DNA of 64,000 nucleotides, from NCBI RefSeq assembly GCF_048007035.1, contig NZ_CP180355.1:1674001-1738000 (forward strand), in the 5' to 3' direction. The DNA is from Imperialibacter sp963977595. Its GTDB lineage: Bacteria; Bacteroidota; Bacteroidia; Cytophagales; Cyclobacteriaceae. This document shows, piece after piece, positions 1 through 9,276 of this stretch (the first letter of the stretch is position 1; each line of letters begins with the position of its first letter). The notes beneath the pieces are model-generated. The model searched no databases, was not told the DNA's origin, and saw only the letters and a list, made by a program, of their open reading frames with translations. A program made the position numbers and the translations under genes.

Positions 1-2169
1 TGATTGATCTGTCGAAGAACCCTGACCTCCAAAATCCCAGGCCCAACTACTTATCGCATCACCCTCACCTGTTTGGTCAACTCCAATAAATTGTACTGCT
101 ATATTTTCGACCCCTGTTGTGGGTGTAAAATCGGCCAATGGTTGGTCTGTAATCGTGACAGTTTGCCCTGTAGTAGTGATGATACAACCACTTACATTAT
201 CTGTGACTTCGAGGAATACTTCATAATCACCAGCCAATGTATATGTGTGCTCGGGGCTAGCTAATCCAGAGCTTTGACCGTCCCCAAAATCCCAATCATA
301 CACTACATCTGCTGAACTGACTGCGCTACTGAATTGAACAAGTGCTTGACTGGTGGCTGTATCCCAACAGCCCCCATTGTAACTAAACGAAACTGTTGGC
401 CCTTCAGCAATACTAAATAATTCGCTATACTCAGACTGACAACCAGGAATTATTCGTTCTACTTTTACTGTATAATCACCTGCCGATGAAAAAGTTAGCA
501 TGGGAGAAGCCTCTATTGAAACCTGCTCATCGTTCACATACCATTTATAGCTCACTACTCCGGCAGGATAACCACTATCATCACTTGTGTTGGTAAAGTT
601 GATTTGATTATTGGTACATAAACTTCCTGACGAGGTAAACGAGGGAGCAGTAACCGCTGGATAAATAGTAATCTCTTTCTCTAATTCATTGGTACACGAA
701 CCATTGCTCACCTCCAACCGAATGGTGTGAACCCCAGTAGACGAAAAACTCGTGCTGGCGTCTTGCGTCGAGGGGCCTGCTACTCCATCAAAAAACCAGT
801 CATAGGACACGATATCATCTGACTCGTTGATCGAAATAAAATTTACAGGATTATCAACGCATATGTTGTCATAACTAAAATCAATATCAGGAGAAACTCC
901 ACTGCCCACCTCCAAACTCTTCACAATCGATGATTTACTCCCACCGCTATGCTCACCAGTAAGCCTGATATACTTCGTTCCTGAACTCGTGTAACTAACC
1001 CCAGTCGGCTCGGAGGCTGTTACATCAACACTCCCCAAGCTACCTTCACAAATCCTGGGAAAACTTATGCGATAAAAATCCTTGCTCGAATAGTTGGCTC
1101 CAATCCCCACCCAGTCTGTCCCCTGAAACGAAAAATCAATCCCATAAACATTGGTATACCCTAACGGCAGACCTCCTACCAGGCTGGCTGTCGGATCACC
1201 CGATAGCCCACTAGCGAAGCTCAACTTGCGAAGCCCGTTCACTCCATCCTGCTGCAGAAAAGCTATCCCCTCCGATCCAAGTATTTCTACGTCCGTTGGC
1301 TGTGACAAACCAGGAACATGAGCACTCAGATCGGTGACATTATCTGATGTCACTGCATCATTCAACACATTCCCAAAGTCTACCCTGAATAACTTCGAAT
1401 TGGAAAACGACGATACAAGGCCATACCAGGTAGATCCTTCTTTCTCTATACTTAATCCCAAAAGCCCTGAACCTCCTGTAATCACAATATCAAGCACCGT
1501 AGGACTAACCGAGCTCAGGTCACTACCCAAATTAATGATCGTCAGCTTAGAGTCACCAAAATTACTCACCACACCATAGAAACTCCCTCCTTCCTGCCTC
1601 ACTTCGATGCTTCTCGGCGTCGATAGCCCCAAACCACTAAAGCTGGTGCCAGTAACGGCGGTATTGCCCAAATCGCTCCCAAAGTCAAGCTTTACCAAAC
1701 TGCCAGAACCATTGATTACAAATCCATAGTAATTGCCTCCCTGCTCCACCACAGACATGTCGTAAGGACTTGAAAAACTCGCTCCACCCACCACTAATTC
1801 AACTGCTGCCGTCGGCTCAAACAAAAGGCTCCCTCCATACGAAAATTGATATACATTATTATTATCTCGGCTCACTCCAAAGCCATACCATAACCCATCT
1901 GTAGTGCTAACCATCGTCATGCTGATCAACGTAACAGAAGACACTATCGACCCCACAGTCGTCGCCTCCGGGCTTGACGTTAAGTCCGAACTACAAAAGT
2001 CCCAGGTGTAGGAGTCAATTCCCACAGAATTATTAACCGGATAAATACTTTGGTCTATGCATGGATCCGAGGGGACTGAAAAGGATACGGTTTGGGATAC
2101 ACCATCTATTGACCCTAATAGAAAAGGCATTATCACCAACGGAAAAAGTTTAAGCTTTAACAATCTCAT
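1..2169 (-). CDS. Large exported PKD-domain protein with propeller-like N-terminal repeats, partial (3' end outside window)
   Basis: The frame is open from an ATG at 2169 down to base 1, giving 723 visible residues with no stop, so the C-terminus lies outside the window. The first ~25 residues look like a signal peptide (basic start, hydrophobic core, Ser-Gln near the end). Residues ~80-390 hold repeated units of ~60 residues with recurring W/FYG and FG...L...T...D...L..P patterns, reminiscent of beta-propeller blades. From ~390 onward there are several PKD/Ig-like units with WDFG-type motifs (for example YDWDFGDG near base 280) and paired cysteines. Such proteins are typically surface adhesins or type IX secretion cargo in Bacteroidota; the sorting domain would be in the missing part. 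The ATG lies 13 bases after the stop of the upstream GT4 gene, so it is probably the last or near-last gene of the same operon. Substrate or ligand is unknown. Confidence 0.8.
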   Translation of the reverse strand, partial: MRLLKLKLFPLVIMPFLLGSIDGVSQTVSFSVPSDPCIDQSIYPVNNSVGIDSYTWDFCSSDLTSSPEATTVGSIVSSVTLISMTMVSTTDGLWYGFGVSRDNNNVYQFSYGGSLLFEPTAAVELVVGGASFSSPYDMSVVEQGGNYYGFVINGSGSLVKLDFGSDLGNTAVTGTSFSGLGLSTPRSIEVRQEGGSFYGVVSNFGDSKLTIINLGSDLSSVSPTVLDIVITGGSGLLGLSIEKEGSTWYGLVSSFSNSKLFRVDFGNVLNDAVTSDNVTDLSAHVPGLSQPTDVEILGSEGIAFLQQDGVNGLRKLSFASGLSGDPTASLVGGLPLGYTNVYGIDFSFQGTDWVGIGANYSSKDFYRISFPRICEGSLGSVDVTASEPTGVSYTSSGTKYIRLTGEHSGGSKSSIVKSLEVGSGVSPDIDFSYDNICVDNPVNFISINESDDIVSYDWFFDGVAGPSTQDASTSFSSTGVHTIRLEVSNGSCTNELEKEITIYPAVTAPSFTSSGSLCTNNQINFTNTSDDSGYPAGVVSYKWYVNDEQVSIEASPMLTFSSAGDYTVKVERIIPGCQSEYSELFSIAEGPTVSFSYNGGCWDTATSQALVQFSSAVSSADVVYDWDFGDGQSSGLASPEHTYTLAGDYEVFLEVTDNVSGCIITTTGQTVTITDQPLADFTPTTGVENIAVQFIGVDQTGEGDAISSWAWDFGGQGSSTDQS

Positions 2170-2182
2170 AAAGTTATTGTAG

Positions 2183-3370
2183 CTATACCTTTATTATAGT
2201 TTTATAGAGGTTGGTAACCTCCTCGGAGATTTTCTTTTCAGAAAACAGGGTTTGCGCCGTTTTCGCAATCAATTCCCTGTTGGGCAAATATTTACCTTCT
2301 AAAAAACTTGCTAACGCTGATAAAAAGCCTTCACTTGAAACTTGATTGGCAAGAAGACCATTCACGCCAGGAGTTATTACGTCTATAATTCCACCAACTT
2401 TGAAACCAATTACCGGGCACCCCACGCACTGTGCTTCAAGCATAACATTTGGTAAATTATCTTCTTCACTGGGTAATAATAGCACATCAGCGGCCGCATA
2501 GTATGCTCGCAATAACTCTGGTTCGCTTACAACACCAATAAAATCAATATTCTTACGATTGAATTCGGTAGCAGATTTACCAACTACTAAGAAAGTAACC
2601 CCCTGATTTTCCTCAAACTCATCCGCTAAATACAAAATATGCCTAAATCCTTTCCTTTCAACATTGATATCCGAAGCAACGCAAAGAAAAAGGTGCTTGT
2701 CCTGCGGCAGACCAAGATTTATTCTGGCTTCGGTTTTTGACAGGAACCTGAAAATTGAAGTATTCACACAATAGTTGATTTTGCGAACACTGGCAAACTG
2801 AATCCCAGACTCAACAGCCATTCGCTTCATCCATTCGCACGGGGCAATCACATGGACGGAACGATTATTTAGGTATTCACTTTTAACTAATGAGTACTGA
2901 TGTTCCATTTCACTCAAGTGAGTATCAGCATTATTCTTGTCAATAAGGTAGTGAAAACCTCCTAATATTGGGTTCAAATCGTGAAAAGTCCATACAATTG
3001 GTTTATTAACCTGCGGAAAAAAGGTTGAAAAATCGACAAAATTTGCGATCCAATGCAGGTGTATGATGTCAGCCTGCTGATATTCGGTAGACTTTCTAAC
3101 ATCGTAAATAGTATTGGGTGAGGAAAATATCTCAAAACCTGATAGGTCTTGTTTTTTTTTACCAAATAGCCTAAAAACCTTGGCTTTCACCTTCCTAAAA
3201 AAAAAGCCAAATCTTGAGGGCTTGAATTCAATTGAATCATTGGTAAAATCACTCCTATACAAAACCAAAAATTTGGAGGTAACACCGTTTTGCTTTAGCG
3301 CTTCATGAAGACGAAGGGCAGCAACGGCAGCACCGCCCTGATCGTGTGTACATACGTGTAAAACCTTCAT
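2183..3370 (-). CDS. Glycosyltransferase family 4 (GT-B) protein
   Basis: A 395-residue GT-B glycosyltransferase. The N-terminal domain begins KVLHVCTHDQGGAA, a typical GT4 opening with a glycine-rich acceptor loop, and the C-terminal half carries the donor-site pattern LLLPSEEDNLPNVMLEAQ..G.PVIGF..GG with the family's E..E-like motif. The frame is open further upstream to 3478, but the ATG at 3370 is preferred: it overlaps the TGA of the upstream methyltransferase gene as ATGA (3367-3370), and the extra N-terminal residues would be family-atypical. It probably transfers a sugar from a nucleotide donor to a glycan in the cytoplasm. Donor and acceptor cannot be read from sequence. It is the third gene of the operon that starts at 5820. 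Confidence 0.85.
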   Translation of the reverse strand: MKVLHVCTHDQGGAAVAALRLHEALKQNGVTSKFLVLYRSDFTNDSIEFKPSRFGFFFRKVKAKVFRLFGKKKQDLSGFEIFSSPNTIYDVRKSTEYQQADIIHLHWIANFVDFSTFFPQVNKPIVWTFHDLNPILGGFHYLIDKNNADTHLSEMEHQYSLVKSEYLNNRSVHVIAPCEWMKRMAVESGIQFASVRKINYCVNTSIFRFLSKTEARINLGLPQDKHLFLCVASDINVERKGFRHILYLADEFEENQGVTFLVVGKSATEFNRKNIDFIGVVSEPELLRAYYAAADVLLLPSEEDNLPNVMLEAQCVGCPVIGFKVGGIIDVITPGVNGLLANQVSSEGFLSALASFLEGKYLPNRELIAKTAQTLFSEKKISEEVTNLYKTIIKV

Positions 3371-4269
3371 AATTTCCTGTAAACAGCAAAAATAGAGTGC
3401 CCATCGATTTTGTCCATTCTTTGTCGAACAACCCGTTTCACCAAATAATGGAGCCTCAATGGAGCTATTAGGCTCCAAAATATCCGCCCCCCAAATAATT
3501 TAATTAGCCAAACCCTGACGAACCAATCAAGATGATATTCTTGCAGCGGTTCTTTTTTTAGCTGAATCAATTGTAGGTTAAAAACCTTCTCCAAACTCTT
3601 TAAAGCCTTTTCATTCCATAAACCCATGTGGTGGGGAGGCATATTGAGAAGGTAGTCACGGTCGAATTTTATAAATGAATCATTATTTGGCACGCACAAA
3701 ATCAGGCTACCGTCTGTCCTAAGGCACCGAAGAGATGAGCTGATGAATCTATTGACATCAGAGATGTGCTCAAGTACCTGGAAAAAACATACATAGTCAA
3801 ATCGTTCGCCCTTCAACGCAAAGTCTTCAATGGTTGATTTGTAAGCTAATATTCCTCTACTATTTGCAGTTTCGACTGCTTTTGAATTGATCTCCAAGCC
3901 CAAACTTTGCACGCTTTGGTCAAGGTGGAACAAAAAGTCTCCTTCTCCACACCCAATCTCCAAAACGGAGGTTCCCTTTTCGATAATTTCCAACGCCACT
4001 ACATACTCCCACTTCCAGGAAAGGTAGTACCAATCAATTTTACTTAGCTGATAATAAAAATCAGCGTCGCCAGCCACCTGAAAAGGATGAAAGAACTTAT
4101 ATCCTGTATCAATAGATTCGTAAAGAGAAATAAATTCTTGTTGAAGTAACTTTCTATCGAGATTTATGTCAAGGAGAGCCTGGTACTGGGAATAAATTGT
4201 ACTTGTAGAAATGGTTTTGATCAACCTGGTCTTGCTTTTCCCATCCAAAGGACATTTTATCTCTTGCAT
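3367..4269 (-). CDS. Class I SAM-dependent methyltransferase
   Basis: A 300-residue methyltransferase. The SAM-binding motif I is VLEIGCGEGDF at about residues 98-108, followed by the acidic end of strand 2 (LGLEIN) and a YVCFFQVLEHI motif typical of Methyltransf_23/11 proteins that modify sugars or lipids. The C-terminal ~80 residues include a basic-aromatic stretch that could lie at the membrane surface. It sits 3 bases after the upstream fusion gene and overlaps the downstream GT4 gene by 4 bases, so it is part of one transcription unit. A role in methylating a glycan made by its neighbours is inferred from context; the exact substrate is unknown. Confidence 0.85.
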   Translation of the reverse strand: MQEIKCPLDGKSKTRLIKTISTSTIYSQYQALLDINLDRKLLQQEFISLYESIDTGYKFFHPFQVAGDADFYYQLSKIDWYYLSWKWEYVVALEIIEKGTSVLEIGCGEGDFLFHLDQSVQSLGLEINSKAVETANSRGILAYKSTIEDFALKGERFDYVCFFQVLEHISDVNRFISSSLRCLRTDGSLILCVPNNDSFIKFDRDYLLNMPPHHMGLWNEKALKSLEKVFNLQLIQLKKEPLQEYHLDWFVRVWLIKLFGGRIFWSLIAPLRLHYLVKRVVRQRMDKIDGHSIFAVYRKL

Positions 4270-4272
4270 TTA

Positions 4273-5820
4273 TTATCGTTTTATGAGGTAAAACACTCCC
4301 TTATAGACATTAATTCGAGCATTTGACTTAGTTTCCGACAAATAGTCATGGACTGCTTTTGAACAGCCATCCCAGGTATTGTAATCATCAATTATTACTA
4401 TTCCTCCTGGGTTTACCTTTGGGAAAAATGCACGAAGACATGTAATCGTTGAATCATACCAGTCACCATCAAGTCTTAGAATTGCTATGCTTTGAGTTGC
4501 CGGAAAGTTACTTAATGTATCATTAAACCAACCTTTGTAAATTGTATAGTTGGTTAAACTTGCCTTATTCATTGCCATTTCGGCATCTTCCCTTTTTGCG
4601 TAGCAATTGTCAAAATATGTATCTCCGTCTGTGTCCTTCTGCCATTTTAAGGCGCTTTCACCATCAATACTCTTGGCATTTGGGAGACCTTCAAAGCTAT
4701 CAAATAGGTGATATTTTCGACTATTGCCCAATACTTTGCCAATACCTGCAATCATCCCACCCTTCCAGGTACCACACTCAACGACATCTCCCTTGGTGCT
4801 GCCGACAGAGTAACAAAGTTCCAAGTTTGCCAAATAAAATTCCTTTGGAATCATGCTAAACTCTTTAAACTGGCCAAAATACCTTATGAAAACGGATTTT
4901 CGGTAAAGACGTTTTACCCAGCCAAGATAGGGAAACAAAGTTTGTTTTAGCTGTTTCGTCATATTAGGGCTTTGATGGAAATGGTTGGAAAATGTAAACT
5001 CATCAGCTTGTGTGTTGATATCCTTCTCGCCTGATAAAAATATCATTTGATCAATGCTCCTGCTCTCATTAAGATCTCCAAGACCTCCAACTTGTTTTGT
5101 GTGAGTTGCGTCTCTCCCAAACCCAATGTTATTAACCAAGTTTGTGTTGGGTAAAATACAAACTCCGAGGTTCTTCCAAATTGAAAACATCCATTGATAG
5201 TCCCATGCGTCATATCGTTTTGTTAATAATCCTTCAGCAACTTGATTCCAGTATTTACGTTCATCTCGTGAAAAATGTCCCTGTAAGTGCTTTTTCAGCC
5301 AAGCCAAATCAATCTCCTTTTCAAAATTTCTCCAAGCGTTCGACCAAGTGGCCCATCCCCATGAATGGGAATACTTGCTAAAATAGTATGAACCATCACC
5401 TCTTTGATGCCCATTTTGAAAATTGTTACCACTGATGTGCATCACTGAATCATCATCTTTGAAATGCAGCAATAATTCTTCGCAGAAAGTAAAAAAACTC
5501 TTATGCGGTACACAATCGTCTTCCAAAACTATCCCCATTTCTACTTGATCAAAGAACCATGTAATGGCCTCACTCACAGCCTTTCCACATCCTAAGTTCG
5601 AGTCTCTGAACAGCGTGTGAATCTCACATTCCCAATCAACCAAACTCAATACCAGCTCCCTGCATTCCTCACATTTTCTATTGTCGTCCGGATGCGTTAT
5701 TCTGGGCCCATCAGCGCCAACAAATAACTGCCTGGGCTTAACCTCTCTGATTTTTTCAAAGGTAACTCTCACCAAATCCGGCCGATTAAAAATGAGATAT
5801 AGTACTGGAGTGTTAAACAT
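4273..5820 (-). CDS. Fusion protein: GT-A glycosyltransferase + TylF-type O-methyltransferase
   Basis: 515 residues from the chosen ATG. Residues ~1-290 form a GT-A glycosyltransferase of the kind that opens NTPVLYLIFNRPD and carries an acidic metal-site motif VLEDDCVPH. Residues ~320-515 are a TylF/MycF-like sugar O-methyltransferase: GDVVECGTWKGG (SAM site), LRLDGDWYDST and IVIIDDYNTWDGC (metal-binding acidic residues). Thus one chain could add a sugar and methylate it. An in-frame ATG exists at 5853, but a perfect -7 element (TATCTTTG on the minus strand, 5863-5856) lies only 3 bases upstream of it. Transcription would start at about 5849, so the ATG at 5820, which also matches the family's usual N-terminus, is the better start. 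First gene of the leftmost operon. Confidence 0.85.
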   Translation of the reverse strand: MFNTPVLYLIFNRPDLVRVTFEKIREVKPRQLFVGADGPRITHPDDNRKCEECRELVLSLVDWECEIHTLFRDSNLGCGKAVSEAITWFFDQVEMGIVLEDDCVPHKSFFTFCEELLLHFKDDDSVMHISGNNFQNGHQRGDGSYYFSKYSHSWGWATWSNAWRNFEKEIDLAWLKKHLQGHFSRDERKYWNQVAEGLLTKRYDAWDYQWMFSIWKNLGVCILPNTNLVNNIGFGRDATHTKQVGGLGDLNESRSIDQMIFLSGEKDINTQADEFTFSNHFHQSPNMTKQLKQTLFPYLGWVKRLYRKSVFIRYFGQFKEFSMIPKEFYLANLELCYSVGSTKGDVVECGTWKGGMIAGIGKVLGNSRKYHLFDSFEGLPNAKSIDGESALKWQKDTDGDTYFDNCYAKREDAEMAMNKASLTNYTIYKGWFNDTLSNFPATQSIAILRLDGDWYDSTITCLRAFFPKVNPGGIVIIDDYNTWDGCSKAVHDYLSETKSNARINVYKGVFYLIKR

Positions 5821-5855
5821 GCGCTGGTTTGGTACTGGCTTATGAAAATTCATCT

Positions 5856-5888
5856 CAAAGATAACCCTCGGAGCGTTAGCAGTTCGAA
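5856..5888 (-). promoter_or_regulatory. Putative Bacteroidota-type promoter for the leftmost glycan operon
   Basis: On the minus strand TATCTTTG (5863-5856) matches the TAnnTTTG -7 consensus exactly. A TTCG (5888-5885), one mismatch from the -33 TTTG, lies 21 bases upstream. The predicted start of transcription is about 5849, which favours translation from 5820. Confidence 0.5.
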
Positions 5889-6276
5889 TTTTTCGATAGT
5901 AATGGCAAAAAGCTAGACTAACATATTCGGCTATCTCTTAAGCTCACAAGGTTTTAAATTTGGCCAATACCTCAAAAAAAATTCATTTAAACAAAATACT
6001 GTGCACCGAACAGGCATTGGTTACGCATTTTCGATGCTGGCTTTTTTTCCCGAAACGATGACAGTACGAATACTTCGGCTCTTAATCCTGCAAAAAGTCC
6101 GGTGAGAAAAACTTGTTACCCACGCCCAACCTCACTTAAGTGTTCATTGTTTTGGGATTTCTCGCAGATGGGCAAAAACCATATATTTACAAAAAACGAG
6201 TAAGTCAGACTCGATAATAGTTTTTACCTATTTCTTGTGATACTAAAAATGGCGCATCAAAATGTCGTGATTAATA
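5889..6276. other. Divergent intergenic region without a recognised gene
   Basis: About 390 AT-rich bases between two divergent genes (423 from the upstream ATG at 5853). No convincing small gene, RNA or long inverted repeat was seen. A TAAATTTG at 5955-5962 on the plus strand matches the -7 consensus but has no -33 partner and lies over 300 bases from the next gene. A 10-base palindrome (cacttaagtg, near 6135) is the only small symmetrical element noticed. Confidence 0.5.
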
Positions 6277-6993
6277 ATGAACATTATTCATAACCTAAAA
6301 AAAATAGTTGAATCTATCACAGGATATTGGATATACAAAAGGAGGCATCTTCCAAATGGGATTGACCTAATTATCGACCTTGAAAAAATGGATTTCAAGA
6401 TTGATGTGATTTTTGACGTAGGGGCAAATGAGGGGCAGTCTTTAAAGTATTTCAAAAAACATTTTCCAACTGCAACAGTTTACTCCTTCGAACCGGTAAA
6501 ATCCACATTCGATCTGTTATATCGGATGAATCAAAATTTCAAAAACGTTTTTTTTGAGAATATCGGATTTGGCAGCAAAAAAGAAACTGCACAAATTTTT
6601 ATTGAAGACCATAGCACATGGAATTCAATAATTCCGACCGAGAACTCCACCAAAACAGAGACGATCGAATTAAGTACCATTGACAGCTACGTTTTCGAGA
6701 AAGACATACGCTCAATTAGCATCTTAAAAACCGACACTGAGGGGTTTGATCTGGCAGTATTGAAAGGAGCGCAAAGGACTTTGAGTGAAAATAGAATAAG
6801 TCTTATTTATGTCGAAATCGGATTGTATGCCGAAGACAAAAGGCATTCCCACCTTTTTGACATTGTTAAATATTTAGAAAAGTTCGGATACTTTTTTCAC
6901 GCACTTTATGACTACAGGGGCTACGGAATCGGAAATTACGGAAACGCTCTGTTTGTGAATAAAAATCTGACTTCTCAACAAAAAGTAATCTAA
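6277..6993 (+). CDS. FkbM family methyltransferase
   Basis: 238 residues. The FkbM fold is shown by IFDVGANEGQS (SAM motif I, ~residues 46-56), VYSFEPVKSTFDLL, and the characteristic late motif ILKTDTEGFDLAVLKGA followed by YVEIG. These enzymes O-methylate sugars or related hydroxyl groups. The gene is alone on the plus strand between minus-strand glycan operons and is followed, 164 bases on, by another methyltransferase gene. It looks AT-richer than the neighbouring operons, which would fit acquisition from elsewhere, though this was not measured. Substrate unknown; a role in decorating surface glycan is inferred. Confidence 0.85.
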   Translation: MNIIHNLKKIVESITGYWIYKRRHLPNGIDLIIDLEKMDFKIDVIFDVGANEGQSLKYFKKHFPTATVYSFEPVKSTFDLLYRMNQNFKNVFFENIGFGSKKETAQIFIEDHSTWNSIIPTENSTKTETIELSTIDSYVFEKDIRSISILKTDTEGFDLAVLKGAQRTLSENRISLIYVEIGLYAEDKRHSHLFDIVKYLEKFGYFFHALYDYRGYGIGNYGNALFVNKNLTSQQKVI

Positions 6994-7157
6994 GGAATGT
7001 CTTTATTTTGTTCGCTTTTTAATGCTTCAAAATCGGTAATTGGAATTAATTTGGAGCTATTTTCGGCTAGAACAATTGTCGTGGATCGCCTGTTTTTCGC
7101 TCTGGAAACTCTCAGTACAATGTTCTTTTAATACTCTTTACAAAACAGCATTTAGAT

Positions 7158-8057
7158 ATGGCTTTTCATAATTCCAGTTACCGAAAGCACGCTCAAAAAA
7201 TCCCCGACAAAAACAAACTTGGCACTTGGAAAGAAAACGGTACTGTCGATTATTGGAGACATTCTAGAATATATGATAATATCCAACCTTTAATTCGTCG
7301 ACATCCCCGCTCAAAATGGGTCACCATCGGAGACGGGAGATACGGAACTGATGCGCACTACCTTAAAACATACGGGATTGATGCGCTGGCTACGGATATT
7401 TCTGAAAATACTCTAAAAGCTGCTCTGGAAGACGGGTATATTGACAAATACAGCGTTGAAAACGCAGAATGCCTAAGTTTTGGAGACCAAGCGTTCGATT
7501 TTGTTTTGTGTAAAGAAGCTTATCATCACTTTCCACGTCCTGGCATCGCTATGTATGAGATGTTAAGAATAGCAAAAAAAGGATTGATTCTAATTGAGCC
7601 CAACGACAATGCCATTCGCAACACGAAGCATAGATTAATCTCTTCGATGGTTAATCTTTGGCAAGCACTCAAAAATGAATTTAAGTTAGCTACAGGTCGC
7701 CACATTTACTATGAGTATGGTAACTACGAGCCGGATGGCAACTACGTATATTCTATTTCCGAAAGGGAGGTCGAAAAAATTGCGTTGGGTATCAATTTAC
7801 CGGCCGTGGCCTTTAAGGGCATGGATGACCATTATCTCGAAGGGGTTGAATATGAGAAAGTGGCGGACAATGGCCCTCTATTCAAAAAAGTAAAAAATAG
7901 CATCTCTAAGGCCGAGTCTTTATCCAAAAGGGGGGTGAAAAATTACGGGTTGTTGATTGCCATTATATTCAAAGTAGAAATCGATACAGAAACAAAAAAA
8001 GCCTTAGAGGCTTATGGCTTTAGGGTAGATTCTCTGCCACGAAACCCATTTGTATGA
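7158..8057 (+). CDS. Class I SAM-dependent methyltransferase
   Basis: 299 residues. SAM motif I is the variant WVTIGDGRYGTDA (~residues 54-66), then ALATDIS at the end of strand 2 and FDFVLCKEAYHHFPRPGIA, the Methyltransf_11 post-motif with two histidines. The C-terminal ~130 residues are outside the core fold and could recognise the substrate. It lies on the plus strand after the FkbM gene and converges on a GT4 gene with 16 bases between stops. The GDGRYG variant instead of the common G.G.G is notable but still glycine-rich. Role in glycan modification is inferred only from the neighbourhood. Confidence 0.8.
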   Translation: MAFHNSSYRKHAQKIPDKNKLGTWKENGTVDYWRHSRIYDNIQPLIRRHPRSKWVTIGDGRYGTDAHYLKTYGIDALATDISENTLKAALEDGYIDKYSVENAECLSFGDQAFDFVLCKEAYHHFPRPGIAMYEMLRIAKKGLILIEPNDNAIRNTKHRLISSMVNLWQALKNEFKLATGRHIYYEYGNYEPDGNYVYSISEREVEKIALGINLPAVAFKGMDDHYLEGVEYEKVADNGPLFKKVKNSISKAESLSKRGVKNYGLLIAIIFKVEIDTETKKALEAYGFRVDSLPRNPFV

Positions 8058-8073
8058 CCTTGCCAGCAATCGC

Positions 8074-9276
8074 TTAAAGGGAATTTACCACTCCAGCATA
8101 AATTTTCACCCCACTGGCCAGAGAGAAATTTCTCTCAGCAACGGAGCGAATACCTTCCTTTGCTAGTTTATCCAAATTAGAGGTTGAAAAGGATGCTGGA
8201 TCAACAACACCGGAATAAGCATCATGCATCAAAAGATCGACATCCCCTACGCCACTATTGCACACGGTTGCCAGTCCCATCGACATATATTCCGCTAGTT
8301 TGGTAGGCGACGATGCTTGCTTGCTAAAAACCGGCTGGATAAACGAAATGGCCATATTTGCAATCGATAAATAAACAGGCATCTCACTTCTGCTACAGGA
8401 TTTGATAAGTACGTCGCTTTCGGTAAGCCCTGTCAGCCTGGCATCTTGCAGCAACGACACGGGGCTATCTTTGGTCAGAAACAAAAATTTCCATCCTTGT
8501 TTCGTTTTTTTTAGCTCCCCAAAGTATTGCAACATTTCTCGCATCATATACCAAGTACCCAAGGAACCTGCATAGACCAAGACATTGTCTGACGGCATTA
8601 CCCCTAGTTCGTGCCTTGCCTTGTTTTTTTGGGCTATAGTTACTTTCGCAGGATCAAACAAATTCATGTCTACACAGCAGGGTATTATAGAAATGTGTTT
8701 TGGGATTGGATTATTATGCAGCGATCTGGCTTTTAAAAGCTCCTTGGCCTTGTTCGTCAACACCACGACGTGATCTGCTTCCGCTAAAAGTTGCCTTTCT
8801 TTATTTTTAAAGTAGTTATATACTACCCGAAACACCGGGTTAGCTTGCGGCCACGACCCTCCTTCTACCCTTTCGTCTGGCCAAAAACCTCGCATATCAA
8901 AAATAAAAGAAAGGTTAGATTTCCTTTTCAACGCCAAGCCAACCAGCGCAGGAATATAACTTCGGCACCAGGTTCCGTCGAAAACATGCCTCCGGTGCAA
9001 AGTCCTAGCCTGGTACGTCATCCACCATAAATCAAACATAGTCGAAATTATTGGAGGATGCCGATGGTAGACCTGTGGATGCCAAACAATAGGACTATCC
9101 TTAATGGCAGACGTTATTAAAACCTTTTGGCTTTTGTAATGCTCCTTCTTTTCGAAACTCAGAATATGAAATTCGGTTCCACTTCTTGACAAAGCCAACA
9201 GATACGGCAACACCTGGCTCTGGCCAAGGGGATCTGTTAACCCATCGTATGTGACATATAGTATCTTTTTCGCCAT
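8074..9276 (-). CDS. Glycosyltransferase family 4 protein
   Basis: 400 residues, GT-B fold. The N-terminus ILYVTYDGLTDPLGQSQVLPYL is typical of GT4 enzymes of polysaccharide clusters. The donor domain shows VLVYAGSLGTWY and the nucleotide-sugar site SPTKLAEYMSMGLATVCNSGVGD. The ATG directly abuts the TAA of the asparagine-synthase-like gene (9277-9279), so the two are surely co-transcribed. It is the last gene of the 16-gene operon. Sugar and acceptor unknown. Confidence 0.85.
   Translation of the reverse strand: MAKKILYVTYDGLTDPLGQSQVLPYLLALSRSGTEFHILSFEKKEHYKSQKVLITSAIKDSPIVWHPQVYHRHPPIISTMFDLWWMTYQARTLHRRHVFDGTWCRSYIPALVGLALKRKSNLSFIFDMRGFWPDERVEGGSWPQANPVFRVVYNYFKNKERQLLAEADHVVVLTNKAKELLKARSLHNNPIPKHISIIPCCVDMNLFDPAKVTIAQKNKARHELGVMPSDNVLVYAGSLGTWYMMREMLQYFGELKKTKQGWKFLFLTKDSPVSLLQDARLTGLTESDVLIKSCSRSEMPVYLSIANMAISFIQPVFSKQASSPTKLAEYMSMGLATVCNSGVGDVDLLMHDAYSGVVDPASFSTSNLDKLAKEGIRSVAERNFSLASGVKIYAGVVNSL

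Noticed and set aside
5955..5962. TAAATTTG as a promoter for the FkbM gene
   Set aside because: It lies over 300 bases from the gene and has no TTG partner at the right distance.
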